A DNA stretch of 64,000 nucleotides. Source: Hyperoodon ampullatus. Taxonomy: Eukaryota; Chordata; Mammalia; Artiodactyla; Ziphiidae. Positions 1 through 12,243 of this stretch are shown in pieces. The notes beneath the pieces are model-generated. The model was not told the DNA's origin, did not search any database, and saw only the letters and a list, made by a program, of their open reading frames with translations. Positions within the stretch are counted from its first letter, which is position 1, and each line of letters starts with the position of its first letter. A program made the translations under genes and the position numbers. The stretch is taken from NCBI GenBank assembly GCA_949752795.1, contig OX457061.1, positions 39,650,338 to 39,714,337 on the forward strand. The letters are read 5' to 3'.

Positions 1-3000
1 AAACAAACTTAGTAGCAAATTGGTTTATCTGTTAAATATAAAAGTGAAATATTGAGCTGAAGAAATATCTGTTAGTGTTGTGCAATGGTGATAAAAATTA
101 CTCCCTTAATATCTGGCAGTGACATTTTTGTATACAATAGTAAGCAGTGTGATCAAGGATATGTTTCTTACTAATTCAGGGGATTTTGACAAAATGTAAA
201 GATAATTATATTAATTTAAAATAAGGTTTATGCATCAATTATGTCATATTCTATGACCTAAATTAACATGAAAAAGCTAAAATTAAATAATTAAAGTTAA
301 ATAATTTAAATTATCCTTGCTATCACTCTGAAATTAATACTCAATTCTTCTTTTTTTTTTCCATTTATCTTGCTTGTATTCTACTACCCACAATACCTTT
401 CTCTTCCCCTCGCTTTTCCCCTTCACTTTAATACGTGCGTTGAAAAACTGTCATGATATCCTGTGATTTCCAACAAGCCCTGGGAACACCAAGTACTAAA
501 TTATGGTCCCTCCATCATATTCTCAAACCCAGTCCATCACTGAAGCTTCATCTTATACTAGAGCTCCCATAACTGTCAACCCCGTCTCAAATGCCTTGAT
601 GATCCAAGTCTGCTCTGAAATCCACTATGAATAATATACAAGGTTCTTCAGGGTGGTTAGGAAGATAGGATCTTAAAGCTAATATTAAATATTATAGCTT
701 TCTAGTTACCTTCAACTGAATGTAGATTCCCACCTGGCATGCAAAACCCTCCTTTCAGTCTGGTACATTCAGATGACAGCTTCTTAGGAGGAATGTTCTT
801 ATTTTTTCTGAAAATCTGAAACAGGAAAAAGTTTTATTCTTGGGTGCCAAGTAAAAAATTCTTTTAAAAATTCCCTACAGTAACGGAAAATCGTTTTCTT
901 CTACCATTTTGAGAGGTAGAACTTGGCAGCAGTAAGCACTTTACATTAATAAGGCATCTGATCTCTTGAAGAGAAAGTTTTGCATTATAGAATTGATCAG
1001 TTGTTAGTTGTTGAGGTAAACGCCCCCTGAAAGGAAACTCCTACACAGTAACTCATTTCTTCTACTGGAAGATGTCAAAAGTAGAAGCTGGTTAGTCATA
1101 GTGAGATTGCTTATCGCCAGTGAACATGTCAATTGAGTCATACAAGGAACATCTAAAATGGACTTTTGAGAAGTTGAAAGTGTCCTTTACTTGATCAGTA
1201 GTGCAGGGAAGGGACAAATAGGCATTCAATGACTAACAGGTAAACACCCTTTCCCCTAGACTCAGGACAGCTGAAGAAGCCCATGAATGAATAAAACGGA
1301 GAGAAAAAAAGAAAGAAACAGTGCCAGTATAGAAGGTAATTACCTCTTCTTGTTTCTACGAAGAATGTCTCTGCTGTTCCTTATCACTGCAACAATCCAG
1401 AGAATAGAGGAAGTTACACAAAAGATTAAAGCAAAACTTTAAGAATTGCCTTAAGTGTATAATAATGTTTTTATAAATTTTCTATCTCAATTTACTAGAA
1501 GTTTAGACCCAAGTCCTTTGCAAAATTTTGAAATAGGGGAAGTTTATAACAACCTTTCCTTCTTCCTTGTGGTTGCTCTTGTAGACCCTGTCTCTCCCTC
1601 GGTGGTGTCGCTTCTGGTCATTTCCCCTCTGTACTCTTCTCTGATTCCTTTGCCAGAACATCTGTGTTCTCTCAAGGATGCACTAAGTGGCTTGATAGTC
1701 TGCCCCCACAGAGGATCTGAAACCCTCCATTTGTATTTCATGGCATGGTTGCTTATGGACTACATGAATTTTGGTTTGAAATAAAAACAGTAAAGCATAT
1801 CTTTCAAGTGAATTCTACTTTGTGATGTGATTGTTGACTATCATAAAGAGATATATTTTCCTGGAAGTAATTTAATATCTGGATAAAGCTCTTAATACAA
1901 CAGCTGTTAAAATCACATATTTAAATAAACTATTATAGGTAAAAATATGAATGGTTCTCAAAAATATTAATAATTTCTAAAACATTAGGAAAATATCATC
2001 CAGTAATAACTGGAAATAAGATGTCCCAAGTACAATATTTGTCAAGTACCTAAAGTTTGGTACTTTTCACACATCGTTCACATGATTGTGGCAATTCTTT
2101 ATCTTTGCCTTTAAAACTTGATAGCAATTTAGTTCACTTTCTCCCAGCTTGAAGTGACCTTAAGCTTTTAAGCTTATTTTCTGTGTGAAAGCATGTGCCT
2201 TTTTGAGCACACTGATTTTTCCCTGCTTTATAACTGGAGCCCTGCCCCAGAAGATCTGAACAGCATCCTGATCCCATTTTAGATGAGAGAAAGGTTGGGT
2301 TTGACCTCTTTCTGGGGGATCTAGCTGTCCAGATAAAAGACCCCTGAGTATGCATCTTCTCCTCCTACACAGGCTTACCTCATAGAAAGAAGGAATACTC
2401 TCTTTACACTCGTCTTGGGGCAACAGGCACCTAGAATTGTAAAAATTACATTCTGATCCAAATATGAGCCTGCCTTATTTTCTTCTCATAAATAGACAAA
2501 AAAACATCATCTTTCTCCTGTTGTCTCCTCATACACTCTCAGGACCCTGACATAATATGATGACCACCACATGTCATTACAAAATGTCCTACATTCAGGA
2601 TGTGCCTTTTTTTGCAAGTCTATGCTATTATCTGACTAAAAACAGACCATAGTGATAATGACAATTCCCTGTCTGCTCTGTGGGAACTCAAGATTCTCAT
2701 TCCTGCCAGATATTTCGGGCAGCTGTTGGAAGACACTCATTCCCCACTCCTGAGGTTTCCAGGTAGAGGACAGCTCTTTGTGTGGCACAGTGCTGCCTCA
2801 CTCTCCTCCTCTGAAAGGTAGCACCTCATCTGAGTAGGGAGCTTCAGATAATGAACTGGGCACTTACAGCTTAGCTCCTTCCTCTTTCTCTATTACTGGT
2901 GTATGCTTGCCTGCAGAAGACATGTGTTTTAGGCTGCTCTTGATCATGAGGTAAATGATAAAGGCTTTGTCATTGCAGGGGAGCAGGGGGCTGTGGTTTC

Positions 3001-3600
3001 CCAGCACTGCCTCTAATTCTGAGGTTAAGTATTGGGAATCTAATTCTTCTCATGTTTCTATACCTTCTTCTCCCATTGATCTATTAATAATGAGGCTGAC
3101 ATTTGCATTCCATCTGTCTGGTTCCACTTTCTGTATCAAATGGTTCAGAACTCTAGTGCAAAAGGGCATAAATGCATTGACCTCCTTGTGTGACAGCAGT
3201 CTTCAGAAGGAGTGGTCTCCATGAAGTGGTTCTCTTGGACCCCACAAAGTAACCTCCATTTTTCTCCTCCACCTCAGTGGTGAAATCTCTAGTGCCTGTA
3301 AATATCAAAAACAGCTGTGATTCCCCCAGTGTCACAAGAGCTTTAACTAATGGTGCTGCTCCTGCTATTGATGTGGGAATCCAAGCTGCAAATGCCTGAA
3401 GGTGAGGACACTACTGTCTATACAGAGGACCCTTTACATTGCTGCTGGTTGTGCTACCTCCTGTTATTACCAAAGCTGCTGACACCTTGGGATCTCAATG
3501 TCCCATAGGATTTCAGCTGATGAGCTCCATCCTGGGACCCAGGCCAAAGTATATGAGAACCAGGCTGAAGGACACTCTGAAGAAAAGATTCTATGCTATA
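1..3600. other. unique A+T-rich non-coding DNA
   Basis: I recognise no repeat, exon or RNA gene in this stretch. Open frames are short (at most 109 codons), lack family resemblance and overlap on both strands, as expected by chance. Composition is A+T-rich with short pyrimidine runs, for example near 350. The part from about 2940 to 3560 is somewhat less A+T-rich and could be a very old repeat or pseudogene, but I cannot name it. Confidence 0.6.
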
Positions 3601-3699
3601 TAGTGAAGTGCACATATCTTAAGTGTACAGCTCAATGAATTTTATATATGAATACATCTGTGTAAATACCACCCACATCAAAATATAGAACATTTTGTC

Positions 3700-5838
3700 C
3701 ATTCTTTCAGATTTTCTATATAAATGATCATGTCATCTGTGAACAAAGACAGTTTTATTTCTTCCTTCCCAATCAGTATACCTTATACTTCCTTTTCTTT
3801 CTCATTGCATTAGTTGGCACTTCCAGTACAATGTTGAAAAAGAATGGTGAGAGAACCTAATCTTAGCAGGGGTTTTTAGTTTTTTGCCGCTAAGTATGAT
3901 GTTACCTATAGGCTTTTTGTAGATATTCTTTATCAAGTTAAGGGAGTTCCCCTTTGTTCCTAGTTTTCTGAGAGTTTTTATCATGAATAGGTATTGGATT
4001 TTGTGAAATGTTTTTTCTGCATCTAATGATATGTGATTTTCCTTCTTTAACCTGTTGATGTGATGGATTACATTAATTGATTTTTGAATGTTAAAATAGC
4101 CTTGTATACCTGGGATAAATCCCACTTAATCATGGTGTATAATTCTTTTTATATATTGTTGGATTTGAATTGCTAATAATTTGTTGAGGATGTTTGCATC
4201 TAGTTTTATGAGGGGTACTGGTCTGTAGTTTCCTTTTCTTGTAATGCCTTTTTGTCTGCTTTTGGTGTTAGTATAATACTAGCCTCATAAAATAAGTTAG
4301 GAAGTAATCCCTCTGCTTCTACATTCTGGAAAAGATTGTAGAGAATTGGTATAATTTTTTTTCCTTAAATGTTTAGTAGAATTCACCAATGAGTCCAACT
4401 GGTCCTTGTGCTTTCTGACTTGGAAGGTTATTAATTTTTAACCCAACTTATTTAATAGATATAGGTGTGTTCAGACAGTCTCTTTCTCTTGTGTACATTT
4501 TGACAGATTGTGTTTTTCAAGGAATTGGTTCATTTCATTTAGGTTATCAAATTTGTGGGCATTGAGTTGTTCATAATATTTATTGTTCTTTAAATTTCCA
4601 TGGGATCAGTAATGATGTCCCCTCTTTCATTTCTGATATTAGTAATTTGCATTGCTATCTTTTATTCTTGGATAGCCCAGGTAGAAGCTTATTAATTTCA
4701 TTGATCTTTTCAAAGAACTAGATTTTAGTTTCATTGATTTTCTCTATTGATTTTCTGTTTAACTTTTATTAATTTCTTCTCTAATTTTTATTTCTTTTCT
4801 TCTGCTTATTTTGGATTTATTTTGCTCTTCTTTTTCTAGTTTCCTATGGTAGAAGTTTAAATTATTGACTTTAGATCTTCTTTTCTGACATATGCATTCA
4901 GTGTGATAAATTTCCTTCTAAGCACTGCTTTTGTTGAATCCCAAATTTGATAATTTGTATTTTCATCTTCATTTAGTTAAAATTATTTTTAAATTTCTCT
5001 TGAGATTTCTTCTTTGACCTTTGTTTTATTTAGAAGTGTGTTGTTTAATCTCCAATTATTTGGGTATTTTCCATCTACCTTTCTATTATTGATTTCTAGT
5101 TTAATTCTACTGTGGTCTCAGAGCAGACATTATATGATTTTCTTCTTTTAAACTTGTTAAGGTGTGTTTTATGTGCCATAATGTCTGTTTTGGTCTGTTT
5201 TGGTGCATGTTCCTTGTGAGCTTGAGAATACGTATTCTGCTGTTATTGGACTAAGTAATTTATAGGTGTTAATTATTTATGTTTGATTGATGGTTCTATT
5301 GAGTTAAATTATGTGCTTACTAATTTTCTGCTTACTAGATCTGCCCATTTTTGTTAGAGGAGTGTTAAGTCTCTAAATATAATAATGGATTAATCAATTT
5401 CTTCTTGCATTTCTACCAGCTTTTGCCCCATGTATTTTGCAGCTCTGTTCTTAGGTGCATACATGTTAAGGATTGTTATATCTTCTTGAAGAGTTGACAC
5501 TTTACCATTATGGAATGCTCTTCTTAATTCCTGATTACTTTCCTTGCTGCAAAATCTGTTCTGCCTGAAATTAATGTAGCTACTCCTGCTTTCTTTTAAT
5601 TAGTGTTAGCATGTTGTATCATTTTCCATCCATTTATTTTTCATCTATATATGTCTTTAAAATTAGGGTGGTTTTCTCTTAGACAATATATAGTTGAGTT
5701 TTGGTTTTTGATTCCTTCGACCATCTCTTTTTTAATAGTATATTTAAGCCATTGATGTTTAAAGTGATTACTGATGTGGTTGGATTAATATCTACCATAT
5801 TTGTTCCTATTTTCAATTTGATGCTTTTGTTTTTTGTT
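3700..5838 (-). pseudogene. L1 ORF2 remnant (endonuclease to RT), dead
   Basis: This is the remnant of the L1 protein with endonuclease and reverse transcriptase domains. The minus strand at 3802-4125 encodes a recognisable RT stretch: [11 protein letters not shown], then INVIHHIN, a D-A-E-K motif and a K-T-L-R-K-L-G segment. The N-terminal end appears near 5720-5800 as L-N-I-N-G-L-N, the usual start of the endonuclease domain. In between, the frame is broken by many stops and indels. The 3' half with the catalytic FADD box and the C-terminal domain is absent. It cannot encode a working protein. Confidence 0.75.
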
Positions 5839-6050
5839 CCTTTTTTATTATGGTATGCTTGATGTATAACATTATCAAAAATAGAACTACCATATGACCC
5901 AGAAATTCCAATCCTAGGTATATATCTGGAAAAAATGAAAACACTGTTTTGAAAAGATACATGTACTCCAGTGTTCATAGCAGCGTTATTTACAATTGCC
6001 AGGATATGAAAGCAACCTATGTGTCCATCAACAGATGAATGGATAAAAAA

Positions 6051-6071
6051 TATAATATATATATATATATG

Positions 6072-6107
<36 letters not shown>
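6051..6107. repeat. (AT)n followed by (AC)n microsatellite
   Basis: An (AT) run of about 20 bases is followed, after a short GTATAC link, by about 16 uninterrupted AC units (6075-6107). It lies inside the ORF2 C-terminal part of the older L1 tail and breaks its reading frame. Length is likely polymorphic between individuals. Confidence 0.95.
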
Positions 6108-6109
<2 letters not shown>

Positions 6110-6414
6110 GGAATACTACTCAGCCATAAAAAAGGATAAATTTTGCCATTTACAGCAACATGGATGGACTTGGAGGGCATTATGCTAAGTGAAATACATC
6201 AGACAGAGAAAGACAAATACTGTATGGTATCATTTATATATGGAATTTAAAAAATACAGCAAACTAGTGAATATAACAACAAAGAAGCAGGCTCACAGGT
6301 AGAGAGAACAAACCAGTGGTTACCAGTGGGCAGTGGGAAGGGGGGAGGGCAATATAGGGGATTAAGAGGTACAAACTATTAGGTATAAAATGAGCTACAA
6401 GGATATATTGTACA

Positions 6415-6966
6415 CAGATGAATGGATAAAGAAGATGTGGCACATATATACAATGGAATACTACTCAGCCATAAAAAGAAATGAAATTGAGTTATTTGTA
6501 GTGAGATGGATGGACCTAGAGTCTGTCACACAGAATGAAGTAAGTCAGAAAGAGAAAAACAAATACCATATGCTAACACATATATATGGAATCTAAGAAA
6601 AAAAAATGGTCATAAAGAACCTAGAGGCAAGACGGGAATAAAGATGCAGACCTACTAGATAATGGACTTGAGGATATGGGGAGGGGGGAGGGTAAGCTGG
6701 GACAAAGTGAGAGAGTGGCATGGACATATATACACTACCAAACGTAAAATAGATAGCTAGTGGGAAGCAGCTGCATAGCACAGGGAGATCAGCTCGGTGC
6801 TTTGTGACCACCCAGAGGGGTGGGATAAGGAGGGTGGGAGGGAGGGAGATGCAAGAGGGAGGAGATATGGGGATATATGTATATGTATAACTGATTCACT
6901 TTGTTATAAAGCAGAAACTAACACACCATTGTAAAGCAATTATACAGCAATAAAGATGTTTAAAAA
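6415..6966 (+). mobile_element. young 5'-truncated L1 tail with perfect 16-bp TSD
   Basis: This L1 copy retains only the last part of ORF2 and the 3' UTR. The ORF2 C-terminus reads [18 protein letters not shown] and ends near 6596. The 3' UTR carries the run GGGGAGGGGGGAGGG and an AATAAA signal near 6948, then a short A tail. It is flanked by the 16-bp direct repeat AAGGATATATTGTACA at 6399-6414 and 6967-6982. That is a classical target-site duplication and fixes both ends. The target is the 3' UTR of the older L1 around it. Confidence 0.93.
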
Positions 6967-7280
6967 AAGGATATATTGTACAATATGGGGACTATAGCCA
7001 ATATTTTATAATAACTATAAATGGAGTAAAACTTTTAAAATGTGTGAATCACTATATTGTACACCTGTAACTTATATAATATTGTACATCAACTAGACTT
7101 CAATAAAAAAATAAATAGAAAATTTAAAGCAAAAAAAGCAAAACATTACTTTTAGCTATACAACAAAATGATTTGATATTTGTATATAGTGCAAAATGAT
7201 CACCTCAATAAGTCTAGTTAACATTCATCCCTGTACGTAGTTAACAAACTTTTTTTCTTGTGATGAGAAAGATCTACTCT

Positions 7281-7520
7281 TGGGACTTCCCTGGTGGTGC
7301 ATGGTTAAGACTCCATGCTCCCAATGCAGGAGGCCCAGGTTCCATCCCTGGTCCAGGAACTACATCCCATATGCATGCTGCAATGAAGAGTTCACATGCC
7401 ACAACTAAGGAGCTGGCGAGCCACAACTAAGGAGCCCGCAAGCTGCAACTAAGGAGCCTGCCTGCCGTAACTAAGATCCAACGCAACCAAATAAATAAAT
7501 AAATAAATAAATATTTTTTA
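7281..7520 (+). mobile_element. CHR-1-like SINE with (AAAT)n tail
   Basis: The tRNA-derived head reads GGGACTTCCCTGGTGGTGCA. The body contains four degenerate copies of an ACTAAGGAGC-like unit, and the tail is A+T-rich with repeated AAAT (7491-7513). Target-site duplications AAAGATCTACTCT (7268-7280) and AAAGATCTGCTCT (7521-7533) differ by one base. It is older than the CHR-2 copies in the window: CpGs are mostly decayed and the box A region is altered. Confidence 0.88.
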
Positions 7521-8017
7521 AAAGATCTGCTCTCTCAGTGGCTTTCACTTTATTCCTATCTTTAAATTCCATTCTTTTTCTGTCATTTGTAGTTTAATTG
7601 AGCTCCTTATATAGTTCCATTTTTTCTCTTTTCTTAACATTATTCATTATACTTCTTTTTTAACTTTTTTTATTGGTTGCCCTAGAGTTTGCAATATACA
7701 TCTACACCTAAAACCAAGTCCACTTTAAAATAGCACTATGCCACTCCTGGGGTAGTGCAAATAACTTATAATAACAAAATAGTCCTAATTCCTCCCTCCT
7801 ATTTCTTGTATCATTTTTATCATTCATTTTACTTATATATAAACATATATATGTAAAAGTACATTATCAGATACATTGTTGCTATTATTATTTTGAACAA
7901 GCAAATTGACCTCCTAGATCAATTAAGGATAAGAAAAAAAAGTTTTAATTTTACCTTCATTTATTCCTTCTCCAGTGCTTTTCCTTACTTTATGTAGATT
8001 CCAGTTTCTGACCTTTA

Positions 8018-8813
8018 TCATTTTCCTTCTCTCTGAAGAACTTGTTTTAACATTTCATGCAAGGTAGGTCCATTGGCAATAAATTTCCTATATTTTTGTT
8101 TGTCTGAGAAAATCCTCATTTCAGGTTCACTTCTGAAGGATAATTTCACAGGATAAAGAATTCTGAGTTGATGAGTTTTTTCTCTCAACACATCAAATCT
8201 TTCACTCCACTCTCTTCTTGCTTGCATGGTTTCTGATAGGAATCTGATGTAATTCTTATCCTTGTTCCTTTATAAGGTGAATTTTTCCTCTGGCTTCTTT
8301 CAGGATGTCCATTTATCTTTGATTTTTCTGAAATTTTAATATGAAATGCCTATGTGAGTTTTTTGTTTGTTTTTGTTTTTTGGCATTTTTCCTGCTTGGT
8401 GTTCTCTGAGATTCCTGTTTGGTGTCTAACATTAATTTGGGGAAATTCTCAGTCATTATTGCTTCCAATATTACTTCTCTTCCTTTCTCTTTCTTCTCCT
8501 TCTTGTATTCCCATTGTGCATATGTTATAACTTTTGTAGTTGTCGCACAGATTTTGGATATTCTGGGGTTTTTTTTCGGTCTTGTTACCCTCTGCTTCTC
8601 AGTTTTGGAAGTTTCTATCACCATTTCCTCAAGCTCAGAGTTTCTTTCCTTAGTCATGTCCAGTCTTCCAGTAGGCTCATCAAAGGCATTCTTCATTTCT
8701 GTTACAGTGGGTTTTCTTTTCTTTTTAAGCCTTGCTTTTTGATTCTTAAAATTTTCATGTTTGCTTACATTACACGTGTTCTTTTATGTCATCTACCTTT
8801 TCCACTAGAGCCC
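8018..8813 (-). pseudogene. L1 ORF1 remnant
   Basis: The minus strand at 8018-8227 encodes a clear ORF1p C-terminal domain: M-Q-A-R-R-E-W, then L-R-I-L-Y-P-V-K-L-S-F, then I-F-S-D-K-Q-K, ending in a L-H-E-M-L-K-Q-V motif. In L1 this domain binds RNA together with the RRM. Upstream in L1 sense, 8313-8696 gives a lysine- and glutamate-rich region that corresponds to the coiled-coil and RRM boundary, with frameshifts between. The remnant stops at 8813, where an LTR element interrupts the L1. Confidence 0.8.
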
Positions 8814-9628
8814 TGTGATATTGTGATATAATAAGAAATATATATTTCATCTTCCTGGTACAGAGCTTCTAAAATTCTTGTAAATTCTTGAATAATAGGA
8901 GTTATAGGAGTGTCTTTTGTTACTCATAATAAACCTGTTTTAACCATATAGGAGTTTATGCTAATAATGTGACTCTTGGAGGATAGGGGCTGGTTGCCAG
9001 AGGAATCAACCATGTAATTAGAGGGTTGAAACTTTTGGCTCCATGCCCTGAGGTCCAGGGAGGGGAGGAGGCCGGAGATTGAGTTAATAACCAATGGTCA
9101 ATGACTTAATCAATCATGTCTACTAAATGGAATCTCCATGAAAACCCTAATGATGGGGTTCGAAGAACTTCCAGGTCGCTGAAGACATCCACTTACCAAG
9201 AGTGCGGCACACCCCAGACTCTATGGGGACAGAAGCTCTTGTCCTTGGGACATTTCTGGACCTCATCCTATGTATCTCTTCATCTAGCTGTTAATTTGTG
9301 TCCTTTAAAATAAACTAGTAAATGTAAGTAAAATGTTTCCCTGAGTTCTGTGAGCCATTATAGCAAATTATTGAACTTGAGGGGATGGTTGTAAGAACTC
9401 CTGATTTGTAGCCAAGTTGGACAATCTGGAGACTCAGTACTTGCAAGTGGCAAGTGAGGCACAATCTTGTGGGACTGAGCCCTTAACCTATGGGGTCTGT
9501 TCTAACTCAAGGTAGCTAATGTTAGAAATTAATTAATTGTTGGTCACCCAGTTGGTGTCCACAAAGAACTGGAAAATTCTGGGAAAACCCACACATTTGA
9601 TATCAGAAGTATTGTGAGCAGATAAACA
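8814..9628 (+). mobile_element. solo LTR-like element in the ancient L1
   Basis: A block of about 815 bp starts with TG (TGTGATATTG) and ends with CA (GATAAACA). It carries an AATAAA signal at 9309-9314, placed about 60% along. The surrounding L1 sequence resumes exactly after it, so it is an insertion. Layout and TG...CA ends fit a solitary ERV LTR. It resembles an old class III type (MER21/MER74-like), but the name is a guess. The 115-codon-scale frames inside are not convincing genes. Confidence 0.6.
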
Positions 9629-10545
9629 ATTTTCCTTTAAGCTCTTAGCATATTAACACAGTTGTTTTAAATTCATGGTTTGATAATTCTAATATCCTTG
9701 CCACAGCTGAATCTGGTTCTGATGCTTGCTCTGGCTCTTCAAACTGTGTTTTTGCCTTTTGGTATGCCTTGTAATTTTTTCTTGATAGCTAGATATGATA
9801 TAGTGAGTAAAAAGAACTCTAGTGAATAGGCATTAATGCTGTGGTGTCAGAGGAGGGAAAGCATTTTATATTCCTGTGATTAGGTCTCAGTCTTTTAGTG
9901 AGCCTATGCCCCAGGCTATAAACTTCGCAGGTGCTTCTCTGTTCCTCACCCCCCCTTAGGTGGGACTGGATGGTCAAAGTGAGCTGGATTTTGGTATTTC
10001 CCTTCCCCCAAGTCAGTTAGGCTCTAATAACCCAATAAGATAGGCTTCAGTAAACGAGTGTCTCTTGAGAGCAGCCCTTGTTAAAAAGAACAGAATGCTC
10101 TGGCTTATTTCATAATGGCTTCTTTTCCCCTCTCCTTTGCAGGAAGCATGAGAAGATTTTTCTGATATTCACTATCAGTACCTGTAAGAGCTTACAAAAT
10201 TGTGTCCTCCCCCCACGACTAGCCACCCGTCTCCTCTAGAGTTTTTAAGTCTCAGACTTGTCCACATTGAGCCGCCAGAAACTGGTTGGTTATGGTTCAG
10301 GTTTTCCTACCTTGGTACTTGTTCCCATGGAGGTTTCTATGCATGGGTTTCAGCTCCAGTAAAAGCTGTGATGCTGTGTATTTGCCTGTTTGTCTCTCCA
10401 ATTTTGAGGGCAGCACTTTGTCCTGTGACTTCACTTCTTTGACAGATCTAAGAAGACTTGAGTTTTCTCTTTGTTTAGCTTTGTACTTGTTGTTAGGACG
10501 AAGTGATGACTTCCAAGCTTCTTACATTCCAGACTAGAAACTGGG

Positions 10546-10840
10546 ATATGCACTTATTTTTGTCACCTAGAAATGGAATTGCTGGGTTGTGGAGTATATG
10601 TATCAATATGTTAATACTGCCAAAGAGTTTTCCAAAGTGGTTGTACCAACATACACTACCTTCAGCAACGTGTAAAAGTTCTAGTTGTTCCACTTCCTCA
10701 CCAGCTCTTGGAACTGCTAATCTTCTCATTTTAGCCATTCCACTGTGTGTATAGTGGTTATCTAATTTGTGTGATGACTAAGGATTTTGAGCACATTTTC
10801 ATTTCATGCTGTGTTTAACTTCTATTTAAGTCCCTTCCAT
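10546..10840 (-). mobile_element. antisense L1 ORF2 3'-region fragment
   Basis: On the plus strand this shows the antisense of the L1 ORF2 C-terminal region: AATGGAATTGCTGGGT, then TTTTCCAAAGTGGTTGTACC and later a GATGACTAAGGATTTTGAGC stretch. In L1 sense, that order corresponds to the conserved block just before the YDPAIPLLG region. No open frame survives. It directly abuts the 5' UTR of the ancient L1 and is probably a separate insertion. Confidence 0.7.
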
Positions 10841-12099
10841 TTGGATTTATTTATCTGAAACTCCCCTCTTGCTTTCAGAGGTTGGCTCTCAGGTATCTGG
10901 CTTATATACCCCATTTACCTTATACCTACTACTATTTGCCTGCTCTACCCAGTGAATCATGCTCCAGCTTCCATAGTACTGAAGTCTGCCTCTTTCTGCT
11001 CCAACTACCTGTGAGGATAGTTAAGAAAGCACTAAATGCCAACACATATTTTTTCCTACAGTAACCCTGACCTCCAACCTCCCACAAAAGCTCCTTGGAT
11101 TCCCAAGTGAATAGACCCTTAGGATGCCAGCAAGATCTCTCAACATGTCTGATTATGCCCATATCTCATGGTGAGTATGGCACCATCTTAAGTTGAGGTT
11201 CTGCTACACTTAAGTAATTCAGAGGCACAATTAAAGAATTTCAAATTTTGATTTTGTGGATTTTTATTGAATATAAAATACCAGAGTTAGAAGTTAACTC
11301 CTCTTTGACATGGCTATGAGTTTCTTGCTAAAGCTAGTTAGAATTTGCATTTCACAAAGACCCCAAAAATCAAAATTTAACTATTGAGTGACTGTCATCA
11401 CTTTCTACCATTGAGGACTAGTTATCATGAAGCCACAGGCTTATTAAAGGCCTTTTGATAATAGACGTTGTCTTGTACCTTTGTGCTAATAAGAATATAT
11501 CTTTGCCTAGGGATGATTTTAGTATTAGAAATCTAATAAAAGTCAGTAATAGAATAGCCTTAATTTGGAAGGCTAATGGAACCATAATGAAGAAGGTTTT
11601 CAATTGCAGCACTCATGCCTACTACTGGTCACTATATTTAATTGAGATTCTTATTCTTTGAGCAAAATAAAAGCTACACATTCTCCATACTTAATTATGA
11701 TAAAAACCATAAACTTTACCAAGACCATACAGAATATATCAAATATAAGATGAAAGAAACAGAGAATACCATGAGTTTTTAACTTAAGTTAGCAAAATCT
11801 TTTTAAAAGTTTATTCTTGATTTAAAAACTGTATTCAAAAGTAAATTGCTCAATTTTCTTCTGTGTAGCATTGTACTAGTTCCTAAATAAAAATTAAAGA
11901 ATTGGTCTCAAACCCATTATAGTTAGTGAATCTTTTGTCTTTTAATAAGTCTGGAACAAAACCCACAAAAATCAATCATTATGCATCTTTGAAATGTAGA
12001 AAATTATTGTTTGGAAACTTAAAATGAAATCTTAAGGGTTTCAGCAGATCTTATTTTAGCACACAAATTATAGCATTGGCTTCCCAAGGTGAGTTCTAA
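10841..12099. other. unique non-coding DNA
   Basis: I see no recognisable repeat or exon. Several short opposing frames (60-76 codons) overlap each other without family resemblance. The part from about 11230 to 12060 is strongly A+T-rich. Confidence 0.6.
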
Positions 12100-12243
12100 A
12101 CCAGGTTCTCAAACAATAATATGGGATCTTGTTAAAATGTAAATTCTGATTCACTAGGTCTGGGGTGGGGCCTGAGTGTCTGCACTTTAACAAGCTCTCA
12201 AGAAATGCCAATACTGCTGGTCCAAAGATCGCACTTTGAGTAG
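12100..12243 (+). mobile_element. MER5-type hAT transposon fossil
   Basis: The order GGTTCTCAAAC, then CTTGTTAAAATG, then TTCTGATTCACTAGGTCTGG, then a CTGCTGGTCCAAAGATC block follows the non-autonomous MER5A/MER5B elements of the hAT-Charlie group. The terminal inverted repeat ends are decayed: the left one starts inside GGTTCTC, and the right one reads CACTTTGAGTAGG. No coding capacity is expected for this family. Confidence 0.82.

Larger units (their letters stand above)
5875..7134 (+). mobile_element. older L1 3' fragment (plus strand)
   Basis: The sequence starts inside the C-terminal part of ORF2, where a [21 protein letters not shown] stretch can be read (family form: [14 protein letters not shown]). 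It runs through the ORF2 end, where the DNA for the Y-S-A-I-K region is visible at about 6114-6130, into a 3' UTR ending in an A-rich tail near 7110-7134. It is 5' truncated. A younger L1 tail is inserted at 6415-6966. Short similar sequences at the two ends (AACATTAT and AACATTAC) may be a decayed target-site duplication. Confidence 0.7.
5839..7552 (-). mobile_element. antisense L1M 3'-end fragment, split by later insertions
   Basis: The plus strand from 5839 begins with a T-run and a sequence typical of an antisense L1M 3' UTR. It continues after an interruption at about 7135 (runs such as GATCACCTCAATAAG and CTTGTGATGAGAA) and again after a SINE at 7521. It interrupts the ancient L1 between its ORF2 start and its inter-ORF spacer. 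Two insertions sit inside it: a plus-strand L1 tail (5875-7134) and a CHR-1-like SINE (7281-7520). Boundaries are approximate because of age. Confidence 0.6.
3600..10545 (-). mobile_element. ancient antisense L1 (L1M/L1ME-like), interrupted
   Basis: An old L1 lies on the minus strand. Its pieces run, in L1 order from right to left: 5' UTR (about 9645-10545), ORF1 and inter-ORF spacer (about 7553-8813), and ORF2 from its start down to the RT domain (about 3700-5838). The order and orientation are collinear, so this is one element split by later insertions at 5839-7552 and 8814-9629. The segment 3600-3700 resembles an antisense L1M 3' UTR, which suggests that the 3' half of ORF2 was deleted. 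The reading frames are heavily decayed. The 5' UTR assignment rests on similarity to the remembered L1ME-type 5' region; the subfamily is not certain. Confidence 0.75.

Noticed and set aside
2955..3224. 89-codon plus frame, considered as an exon or processed pseudogene
   Set aside because: No recognisable protein family, no A tail, no target duplication and no convincing splice signals.
3700..7134. Twin-priming (5' inversion) of a single L1: antisense ORF2 followed by a sense 3' end
   Set aside because: An antisense L1M 3' UTR begins before the sense tail and resumes after it, and the ancient L1 resumes beyond that, so nested separate insertions explain the layout better.
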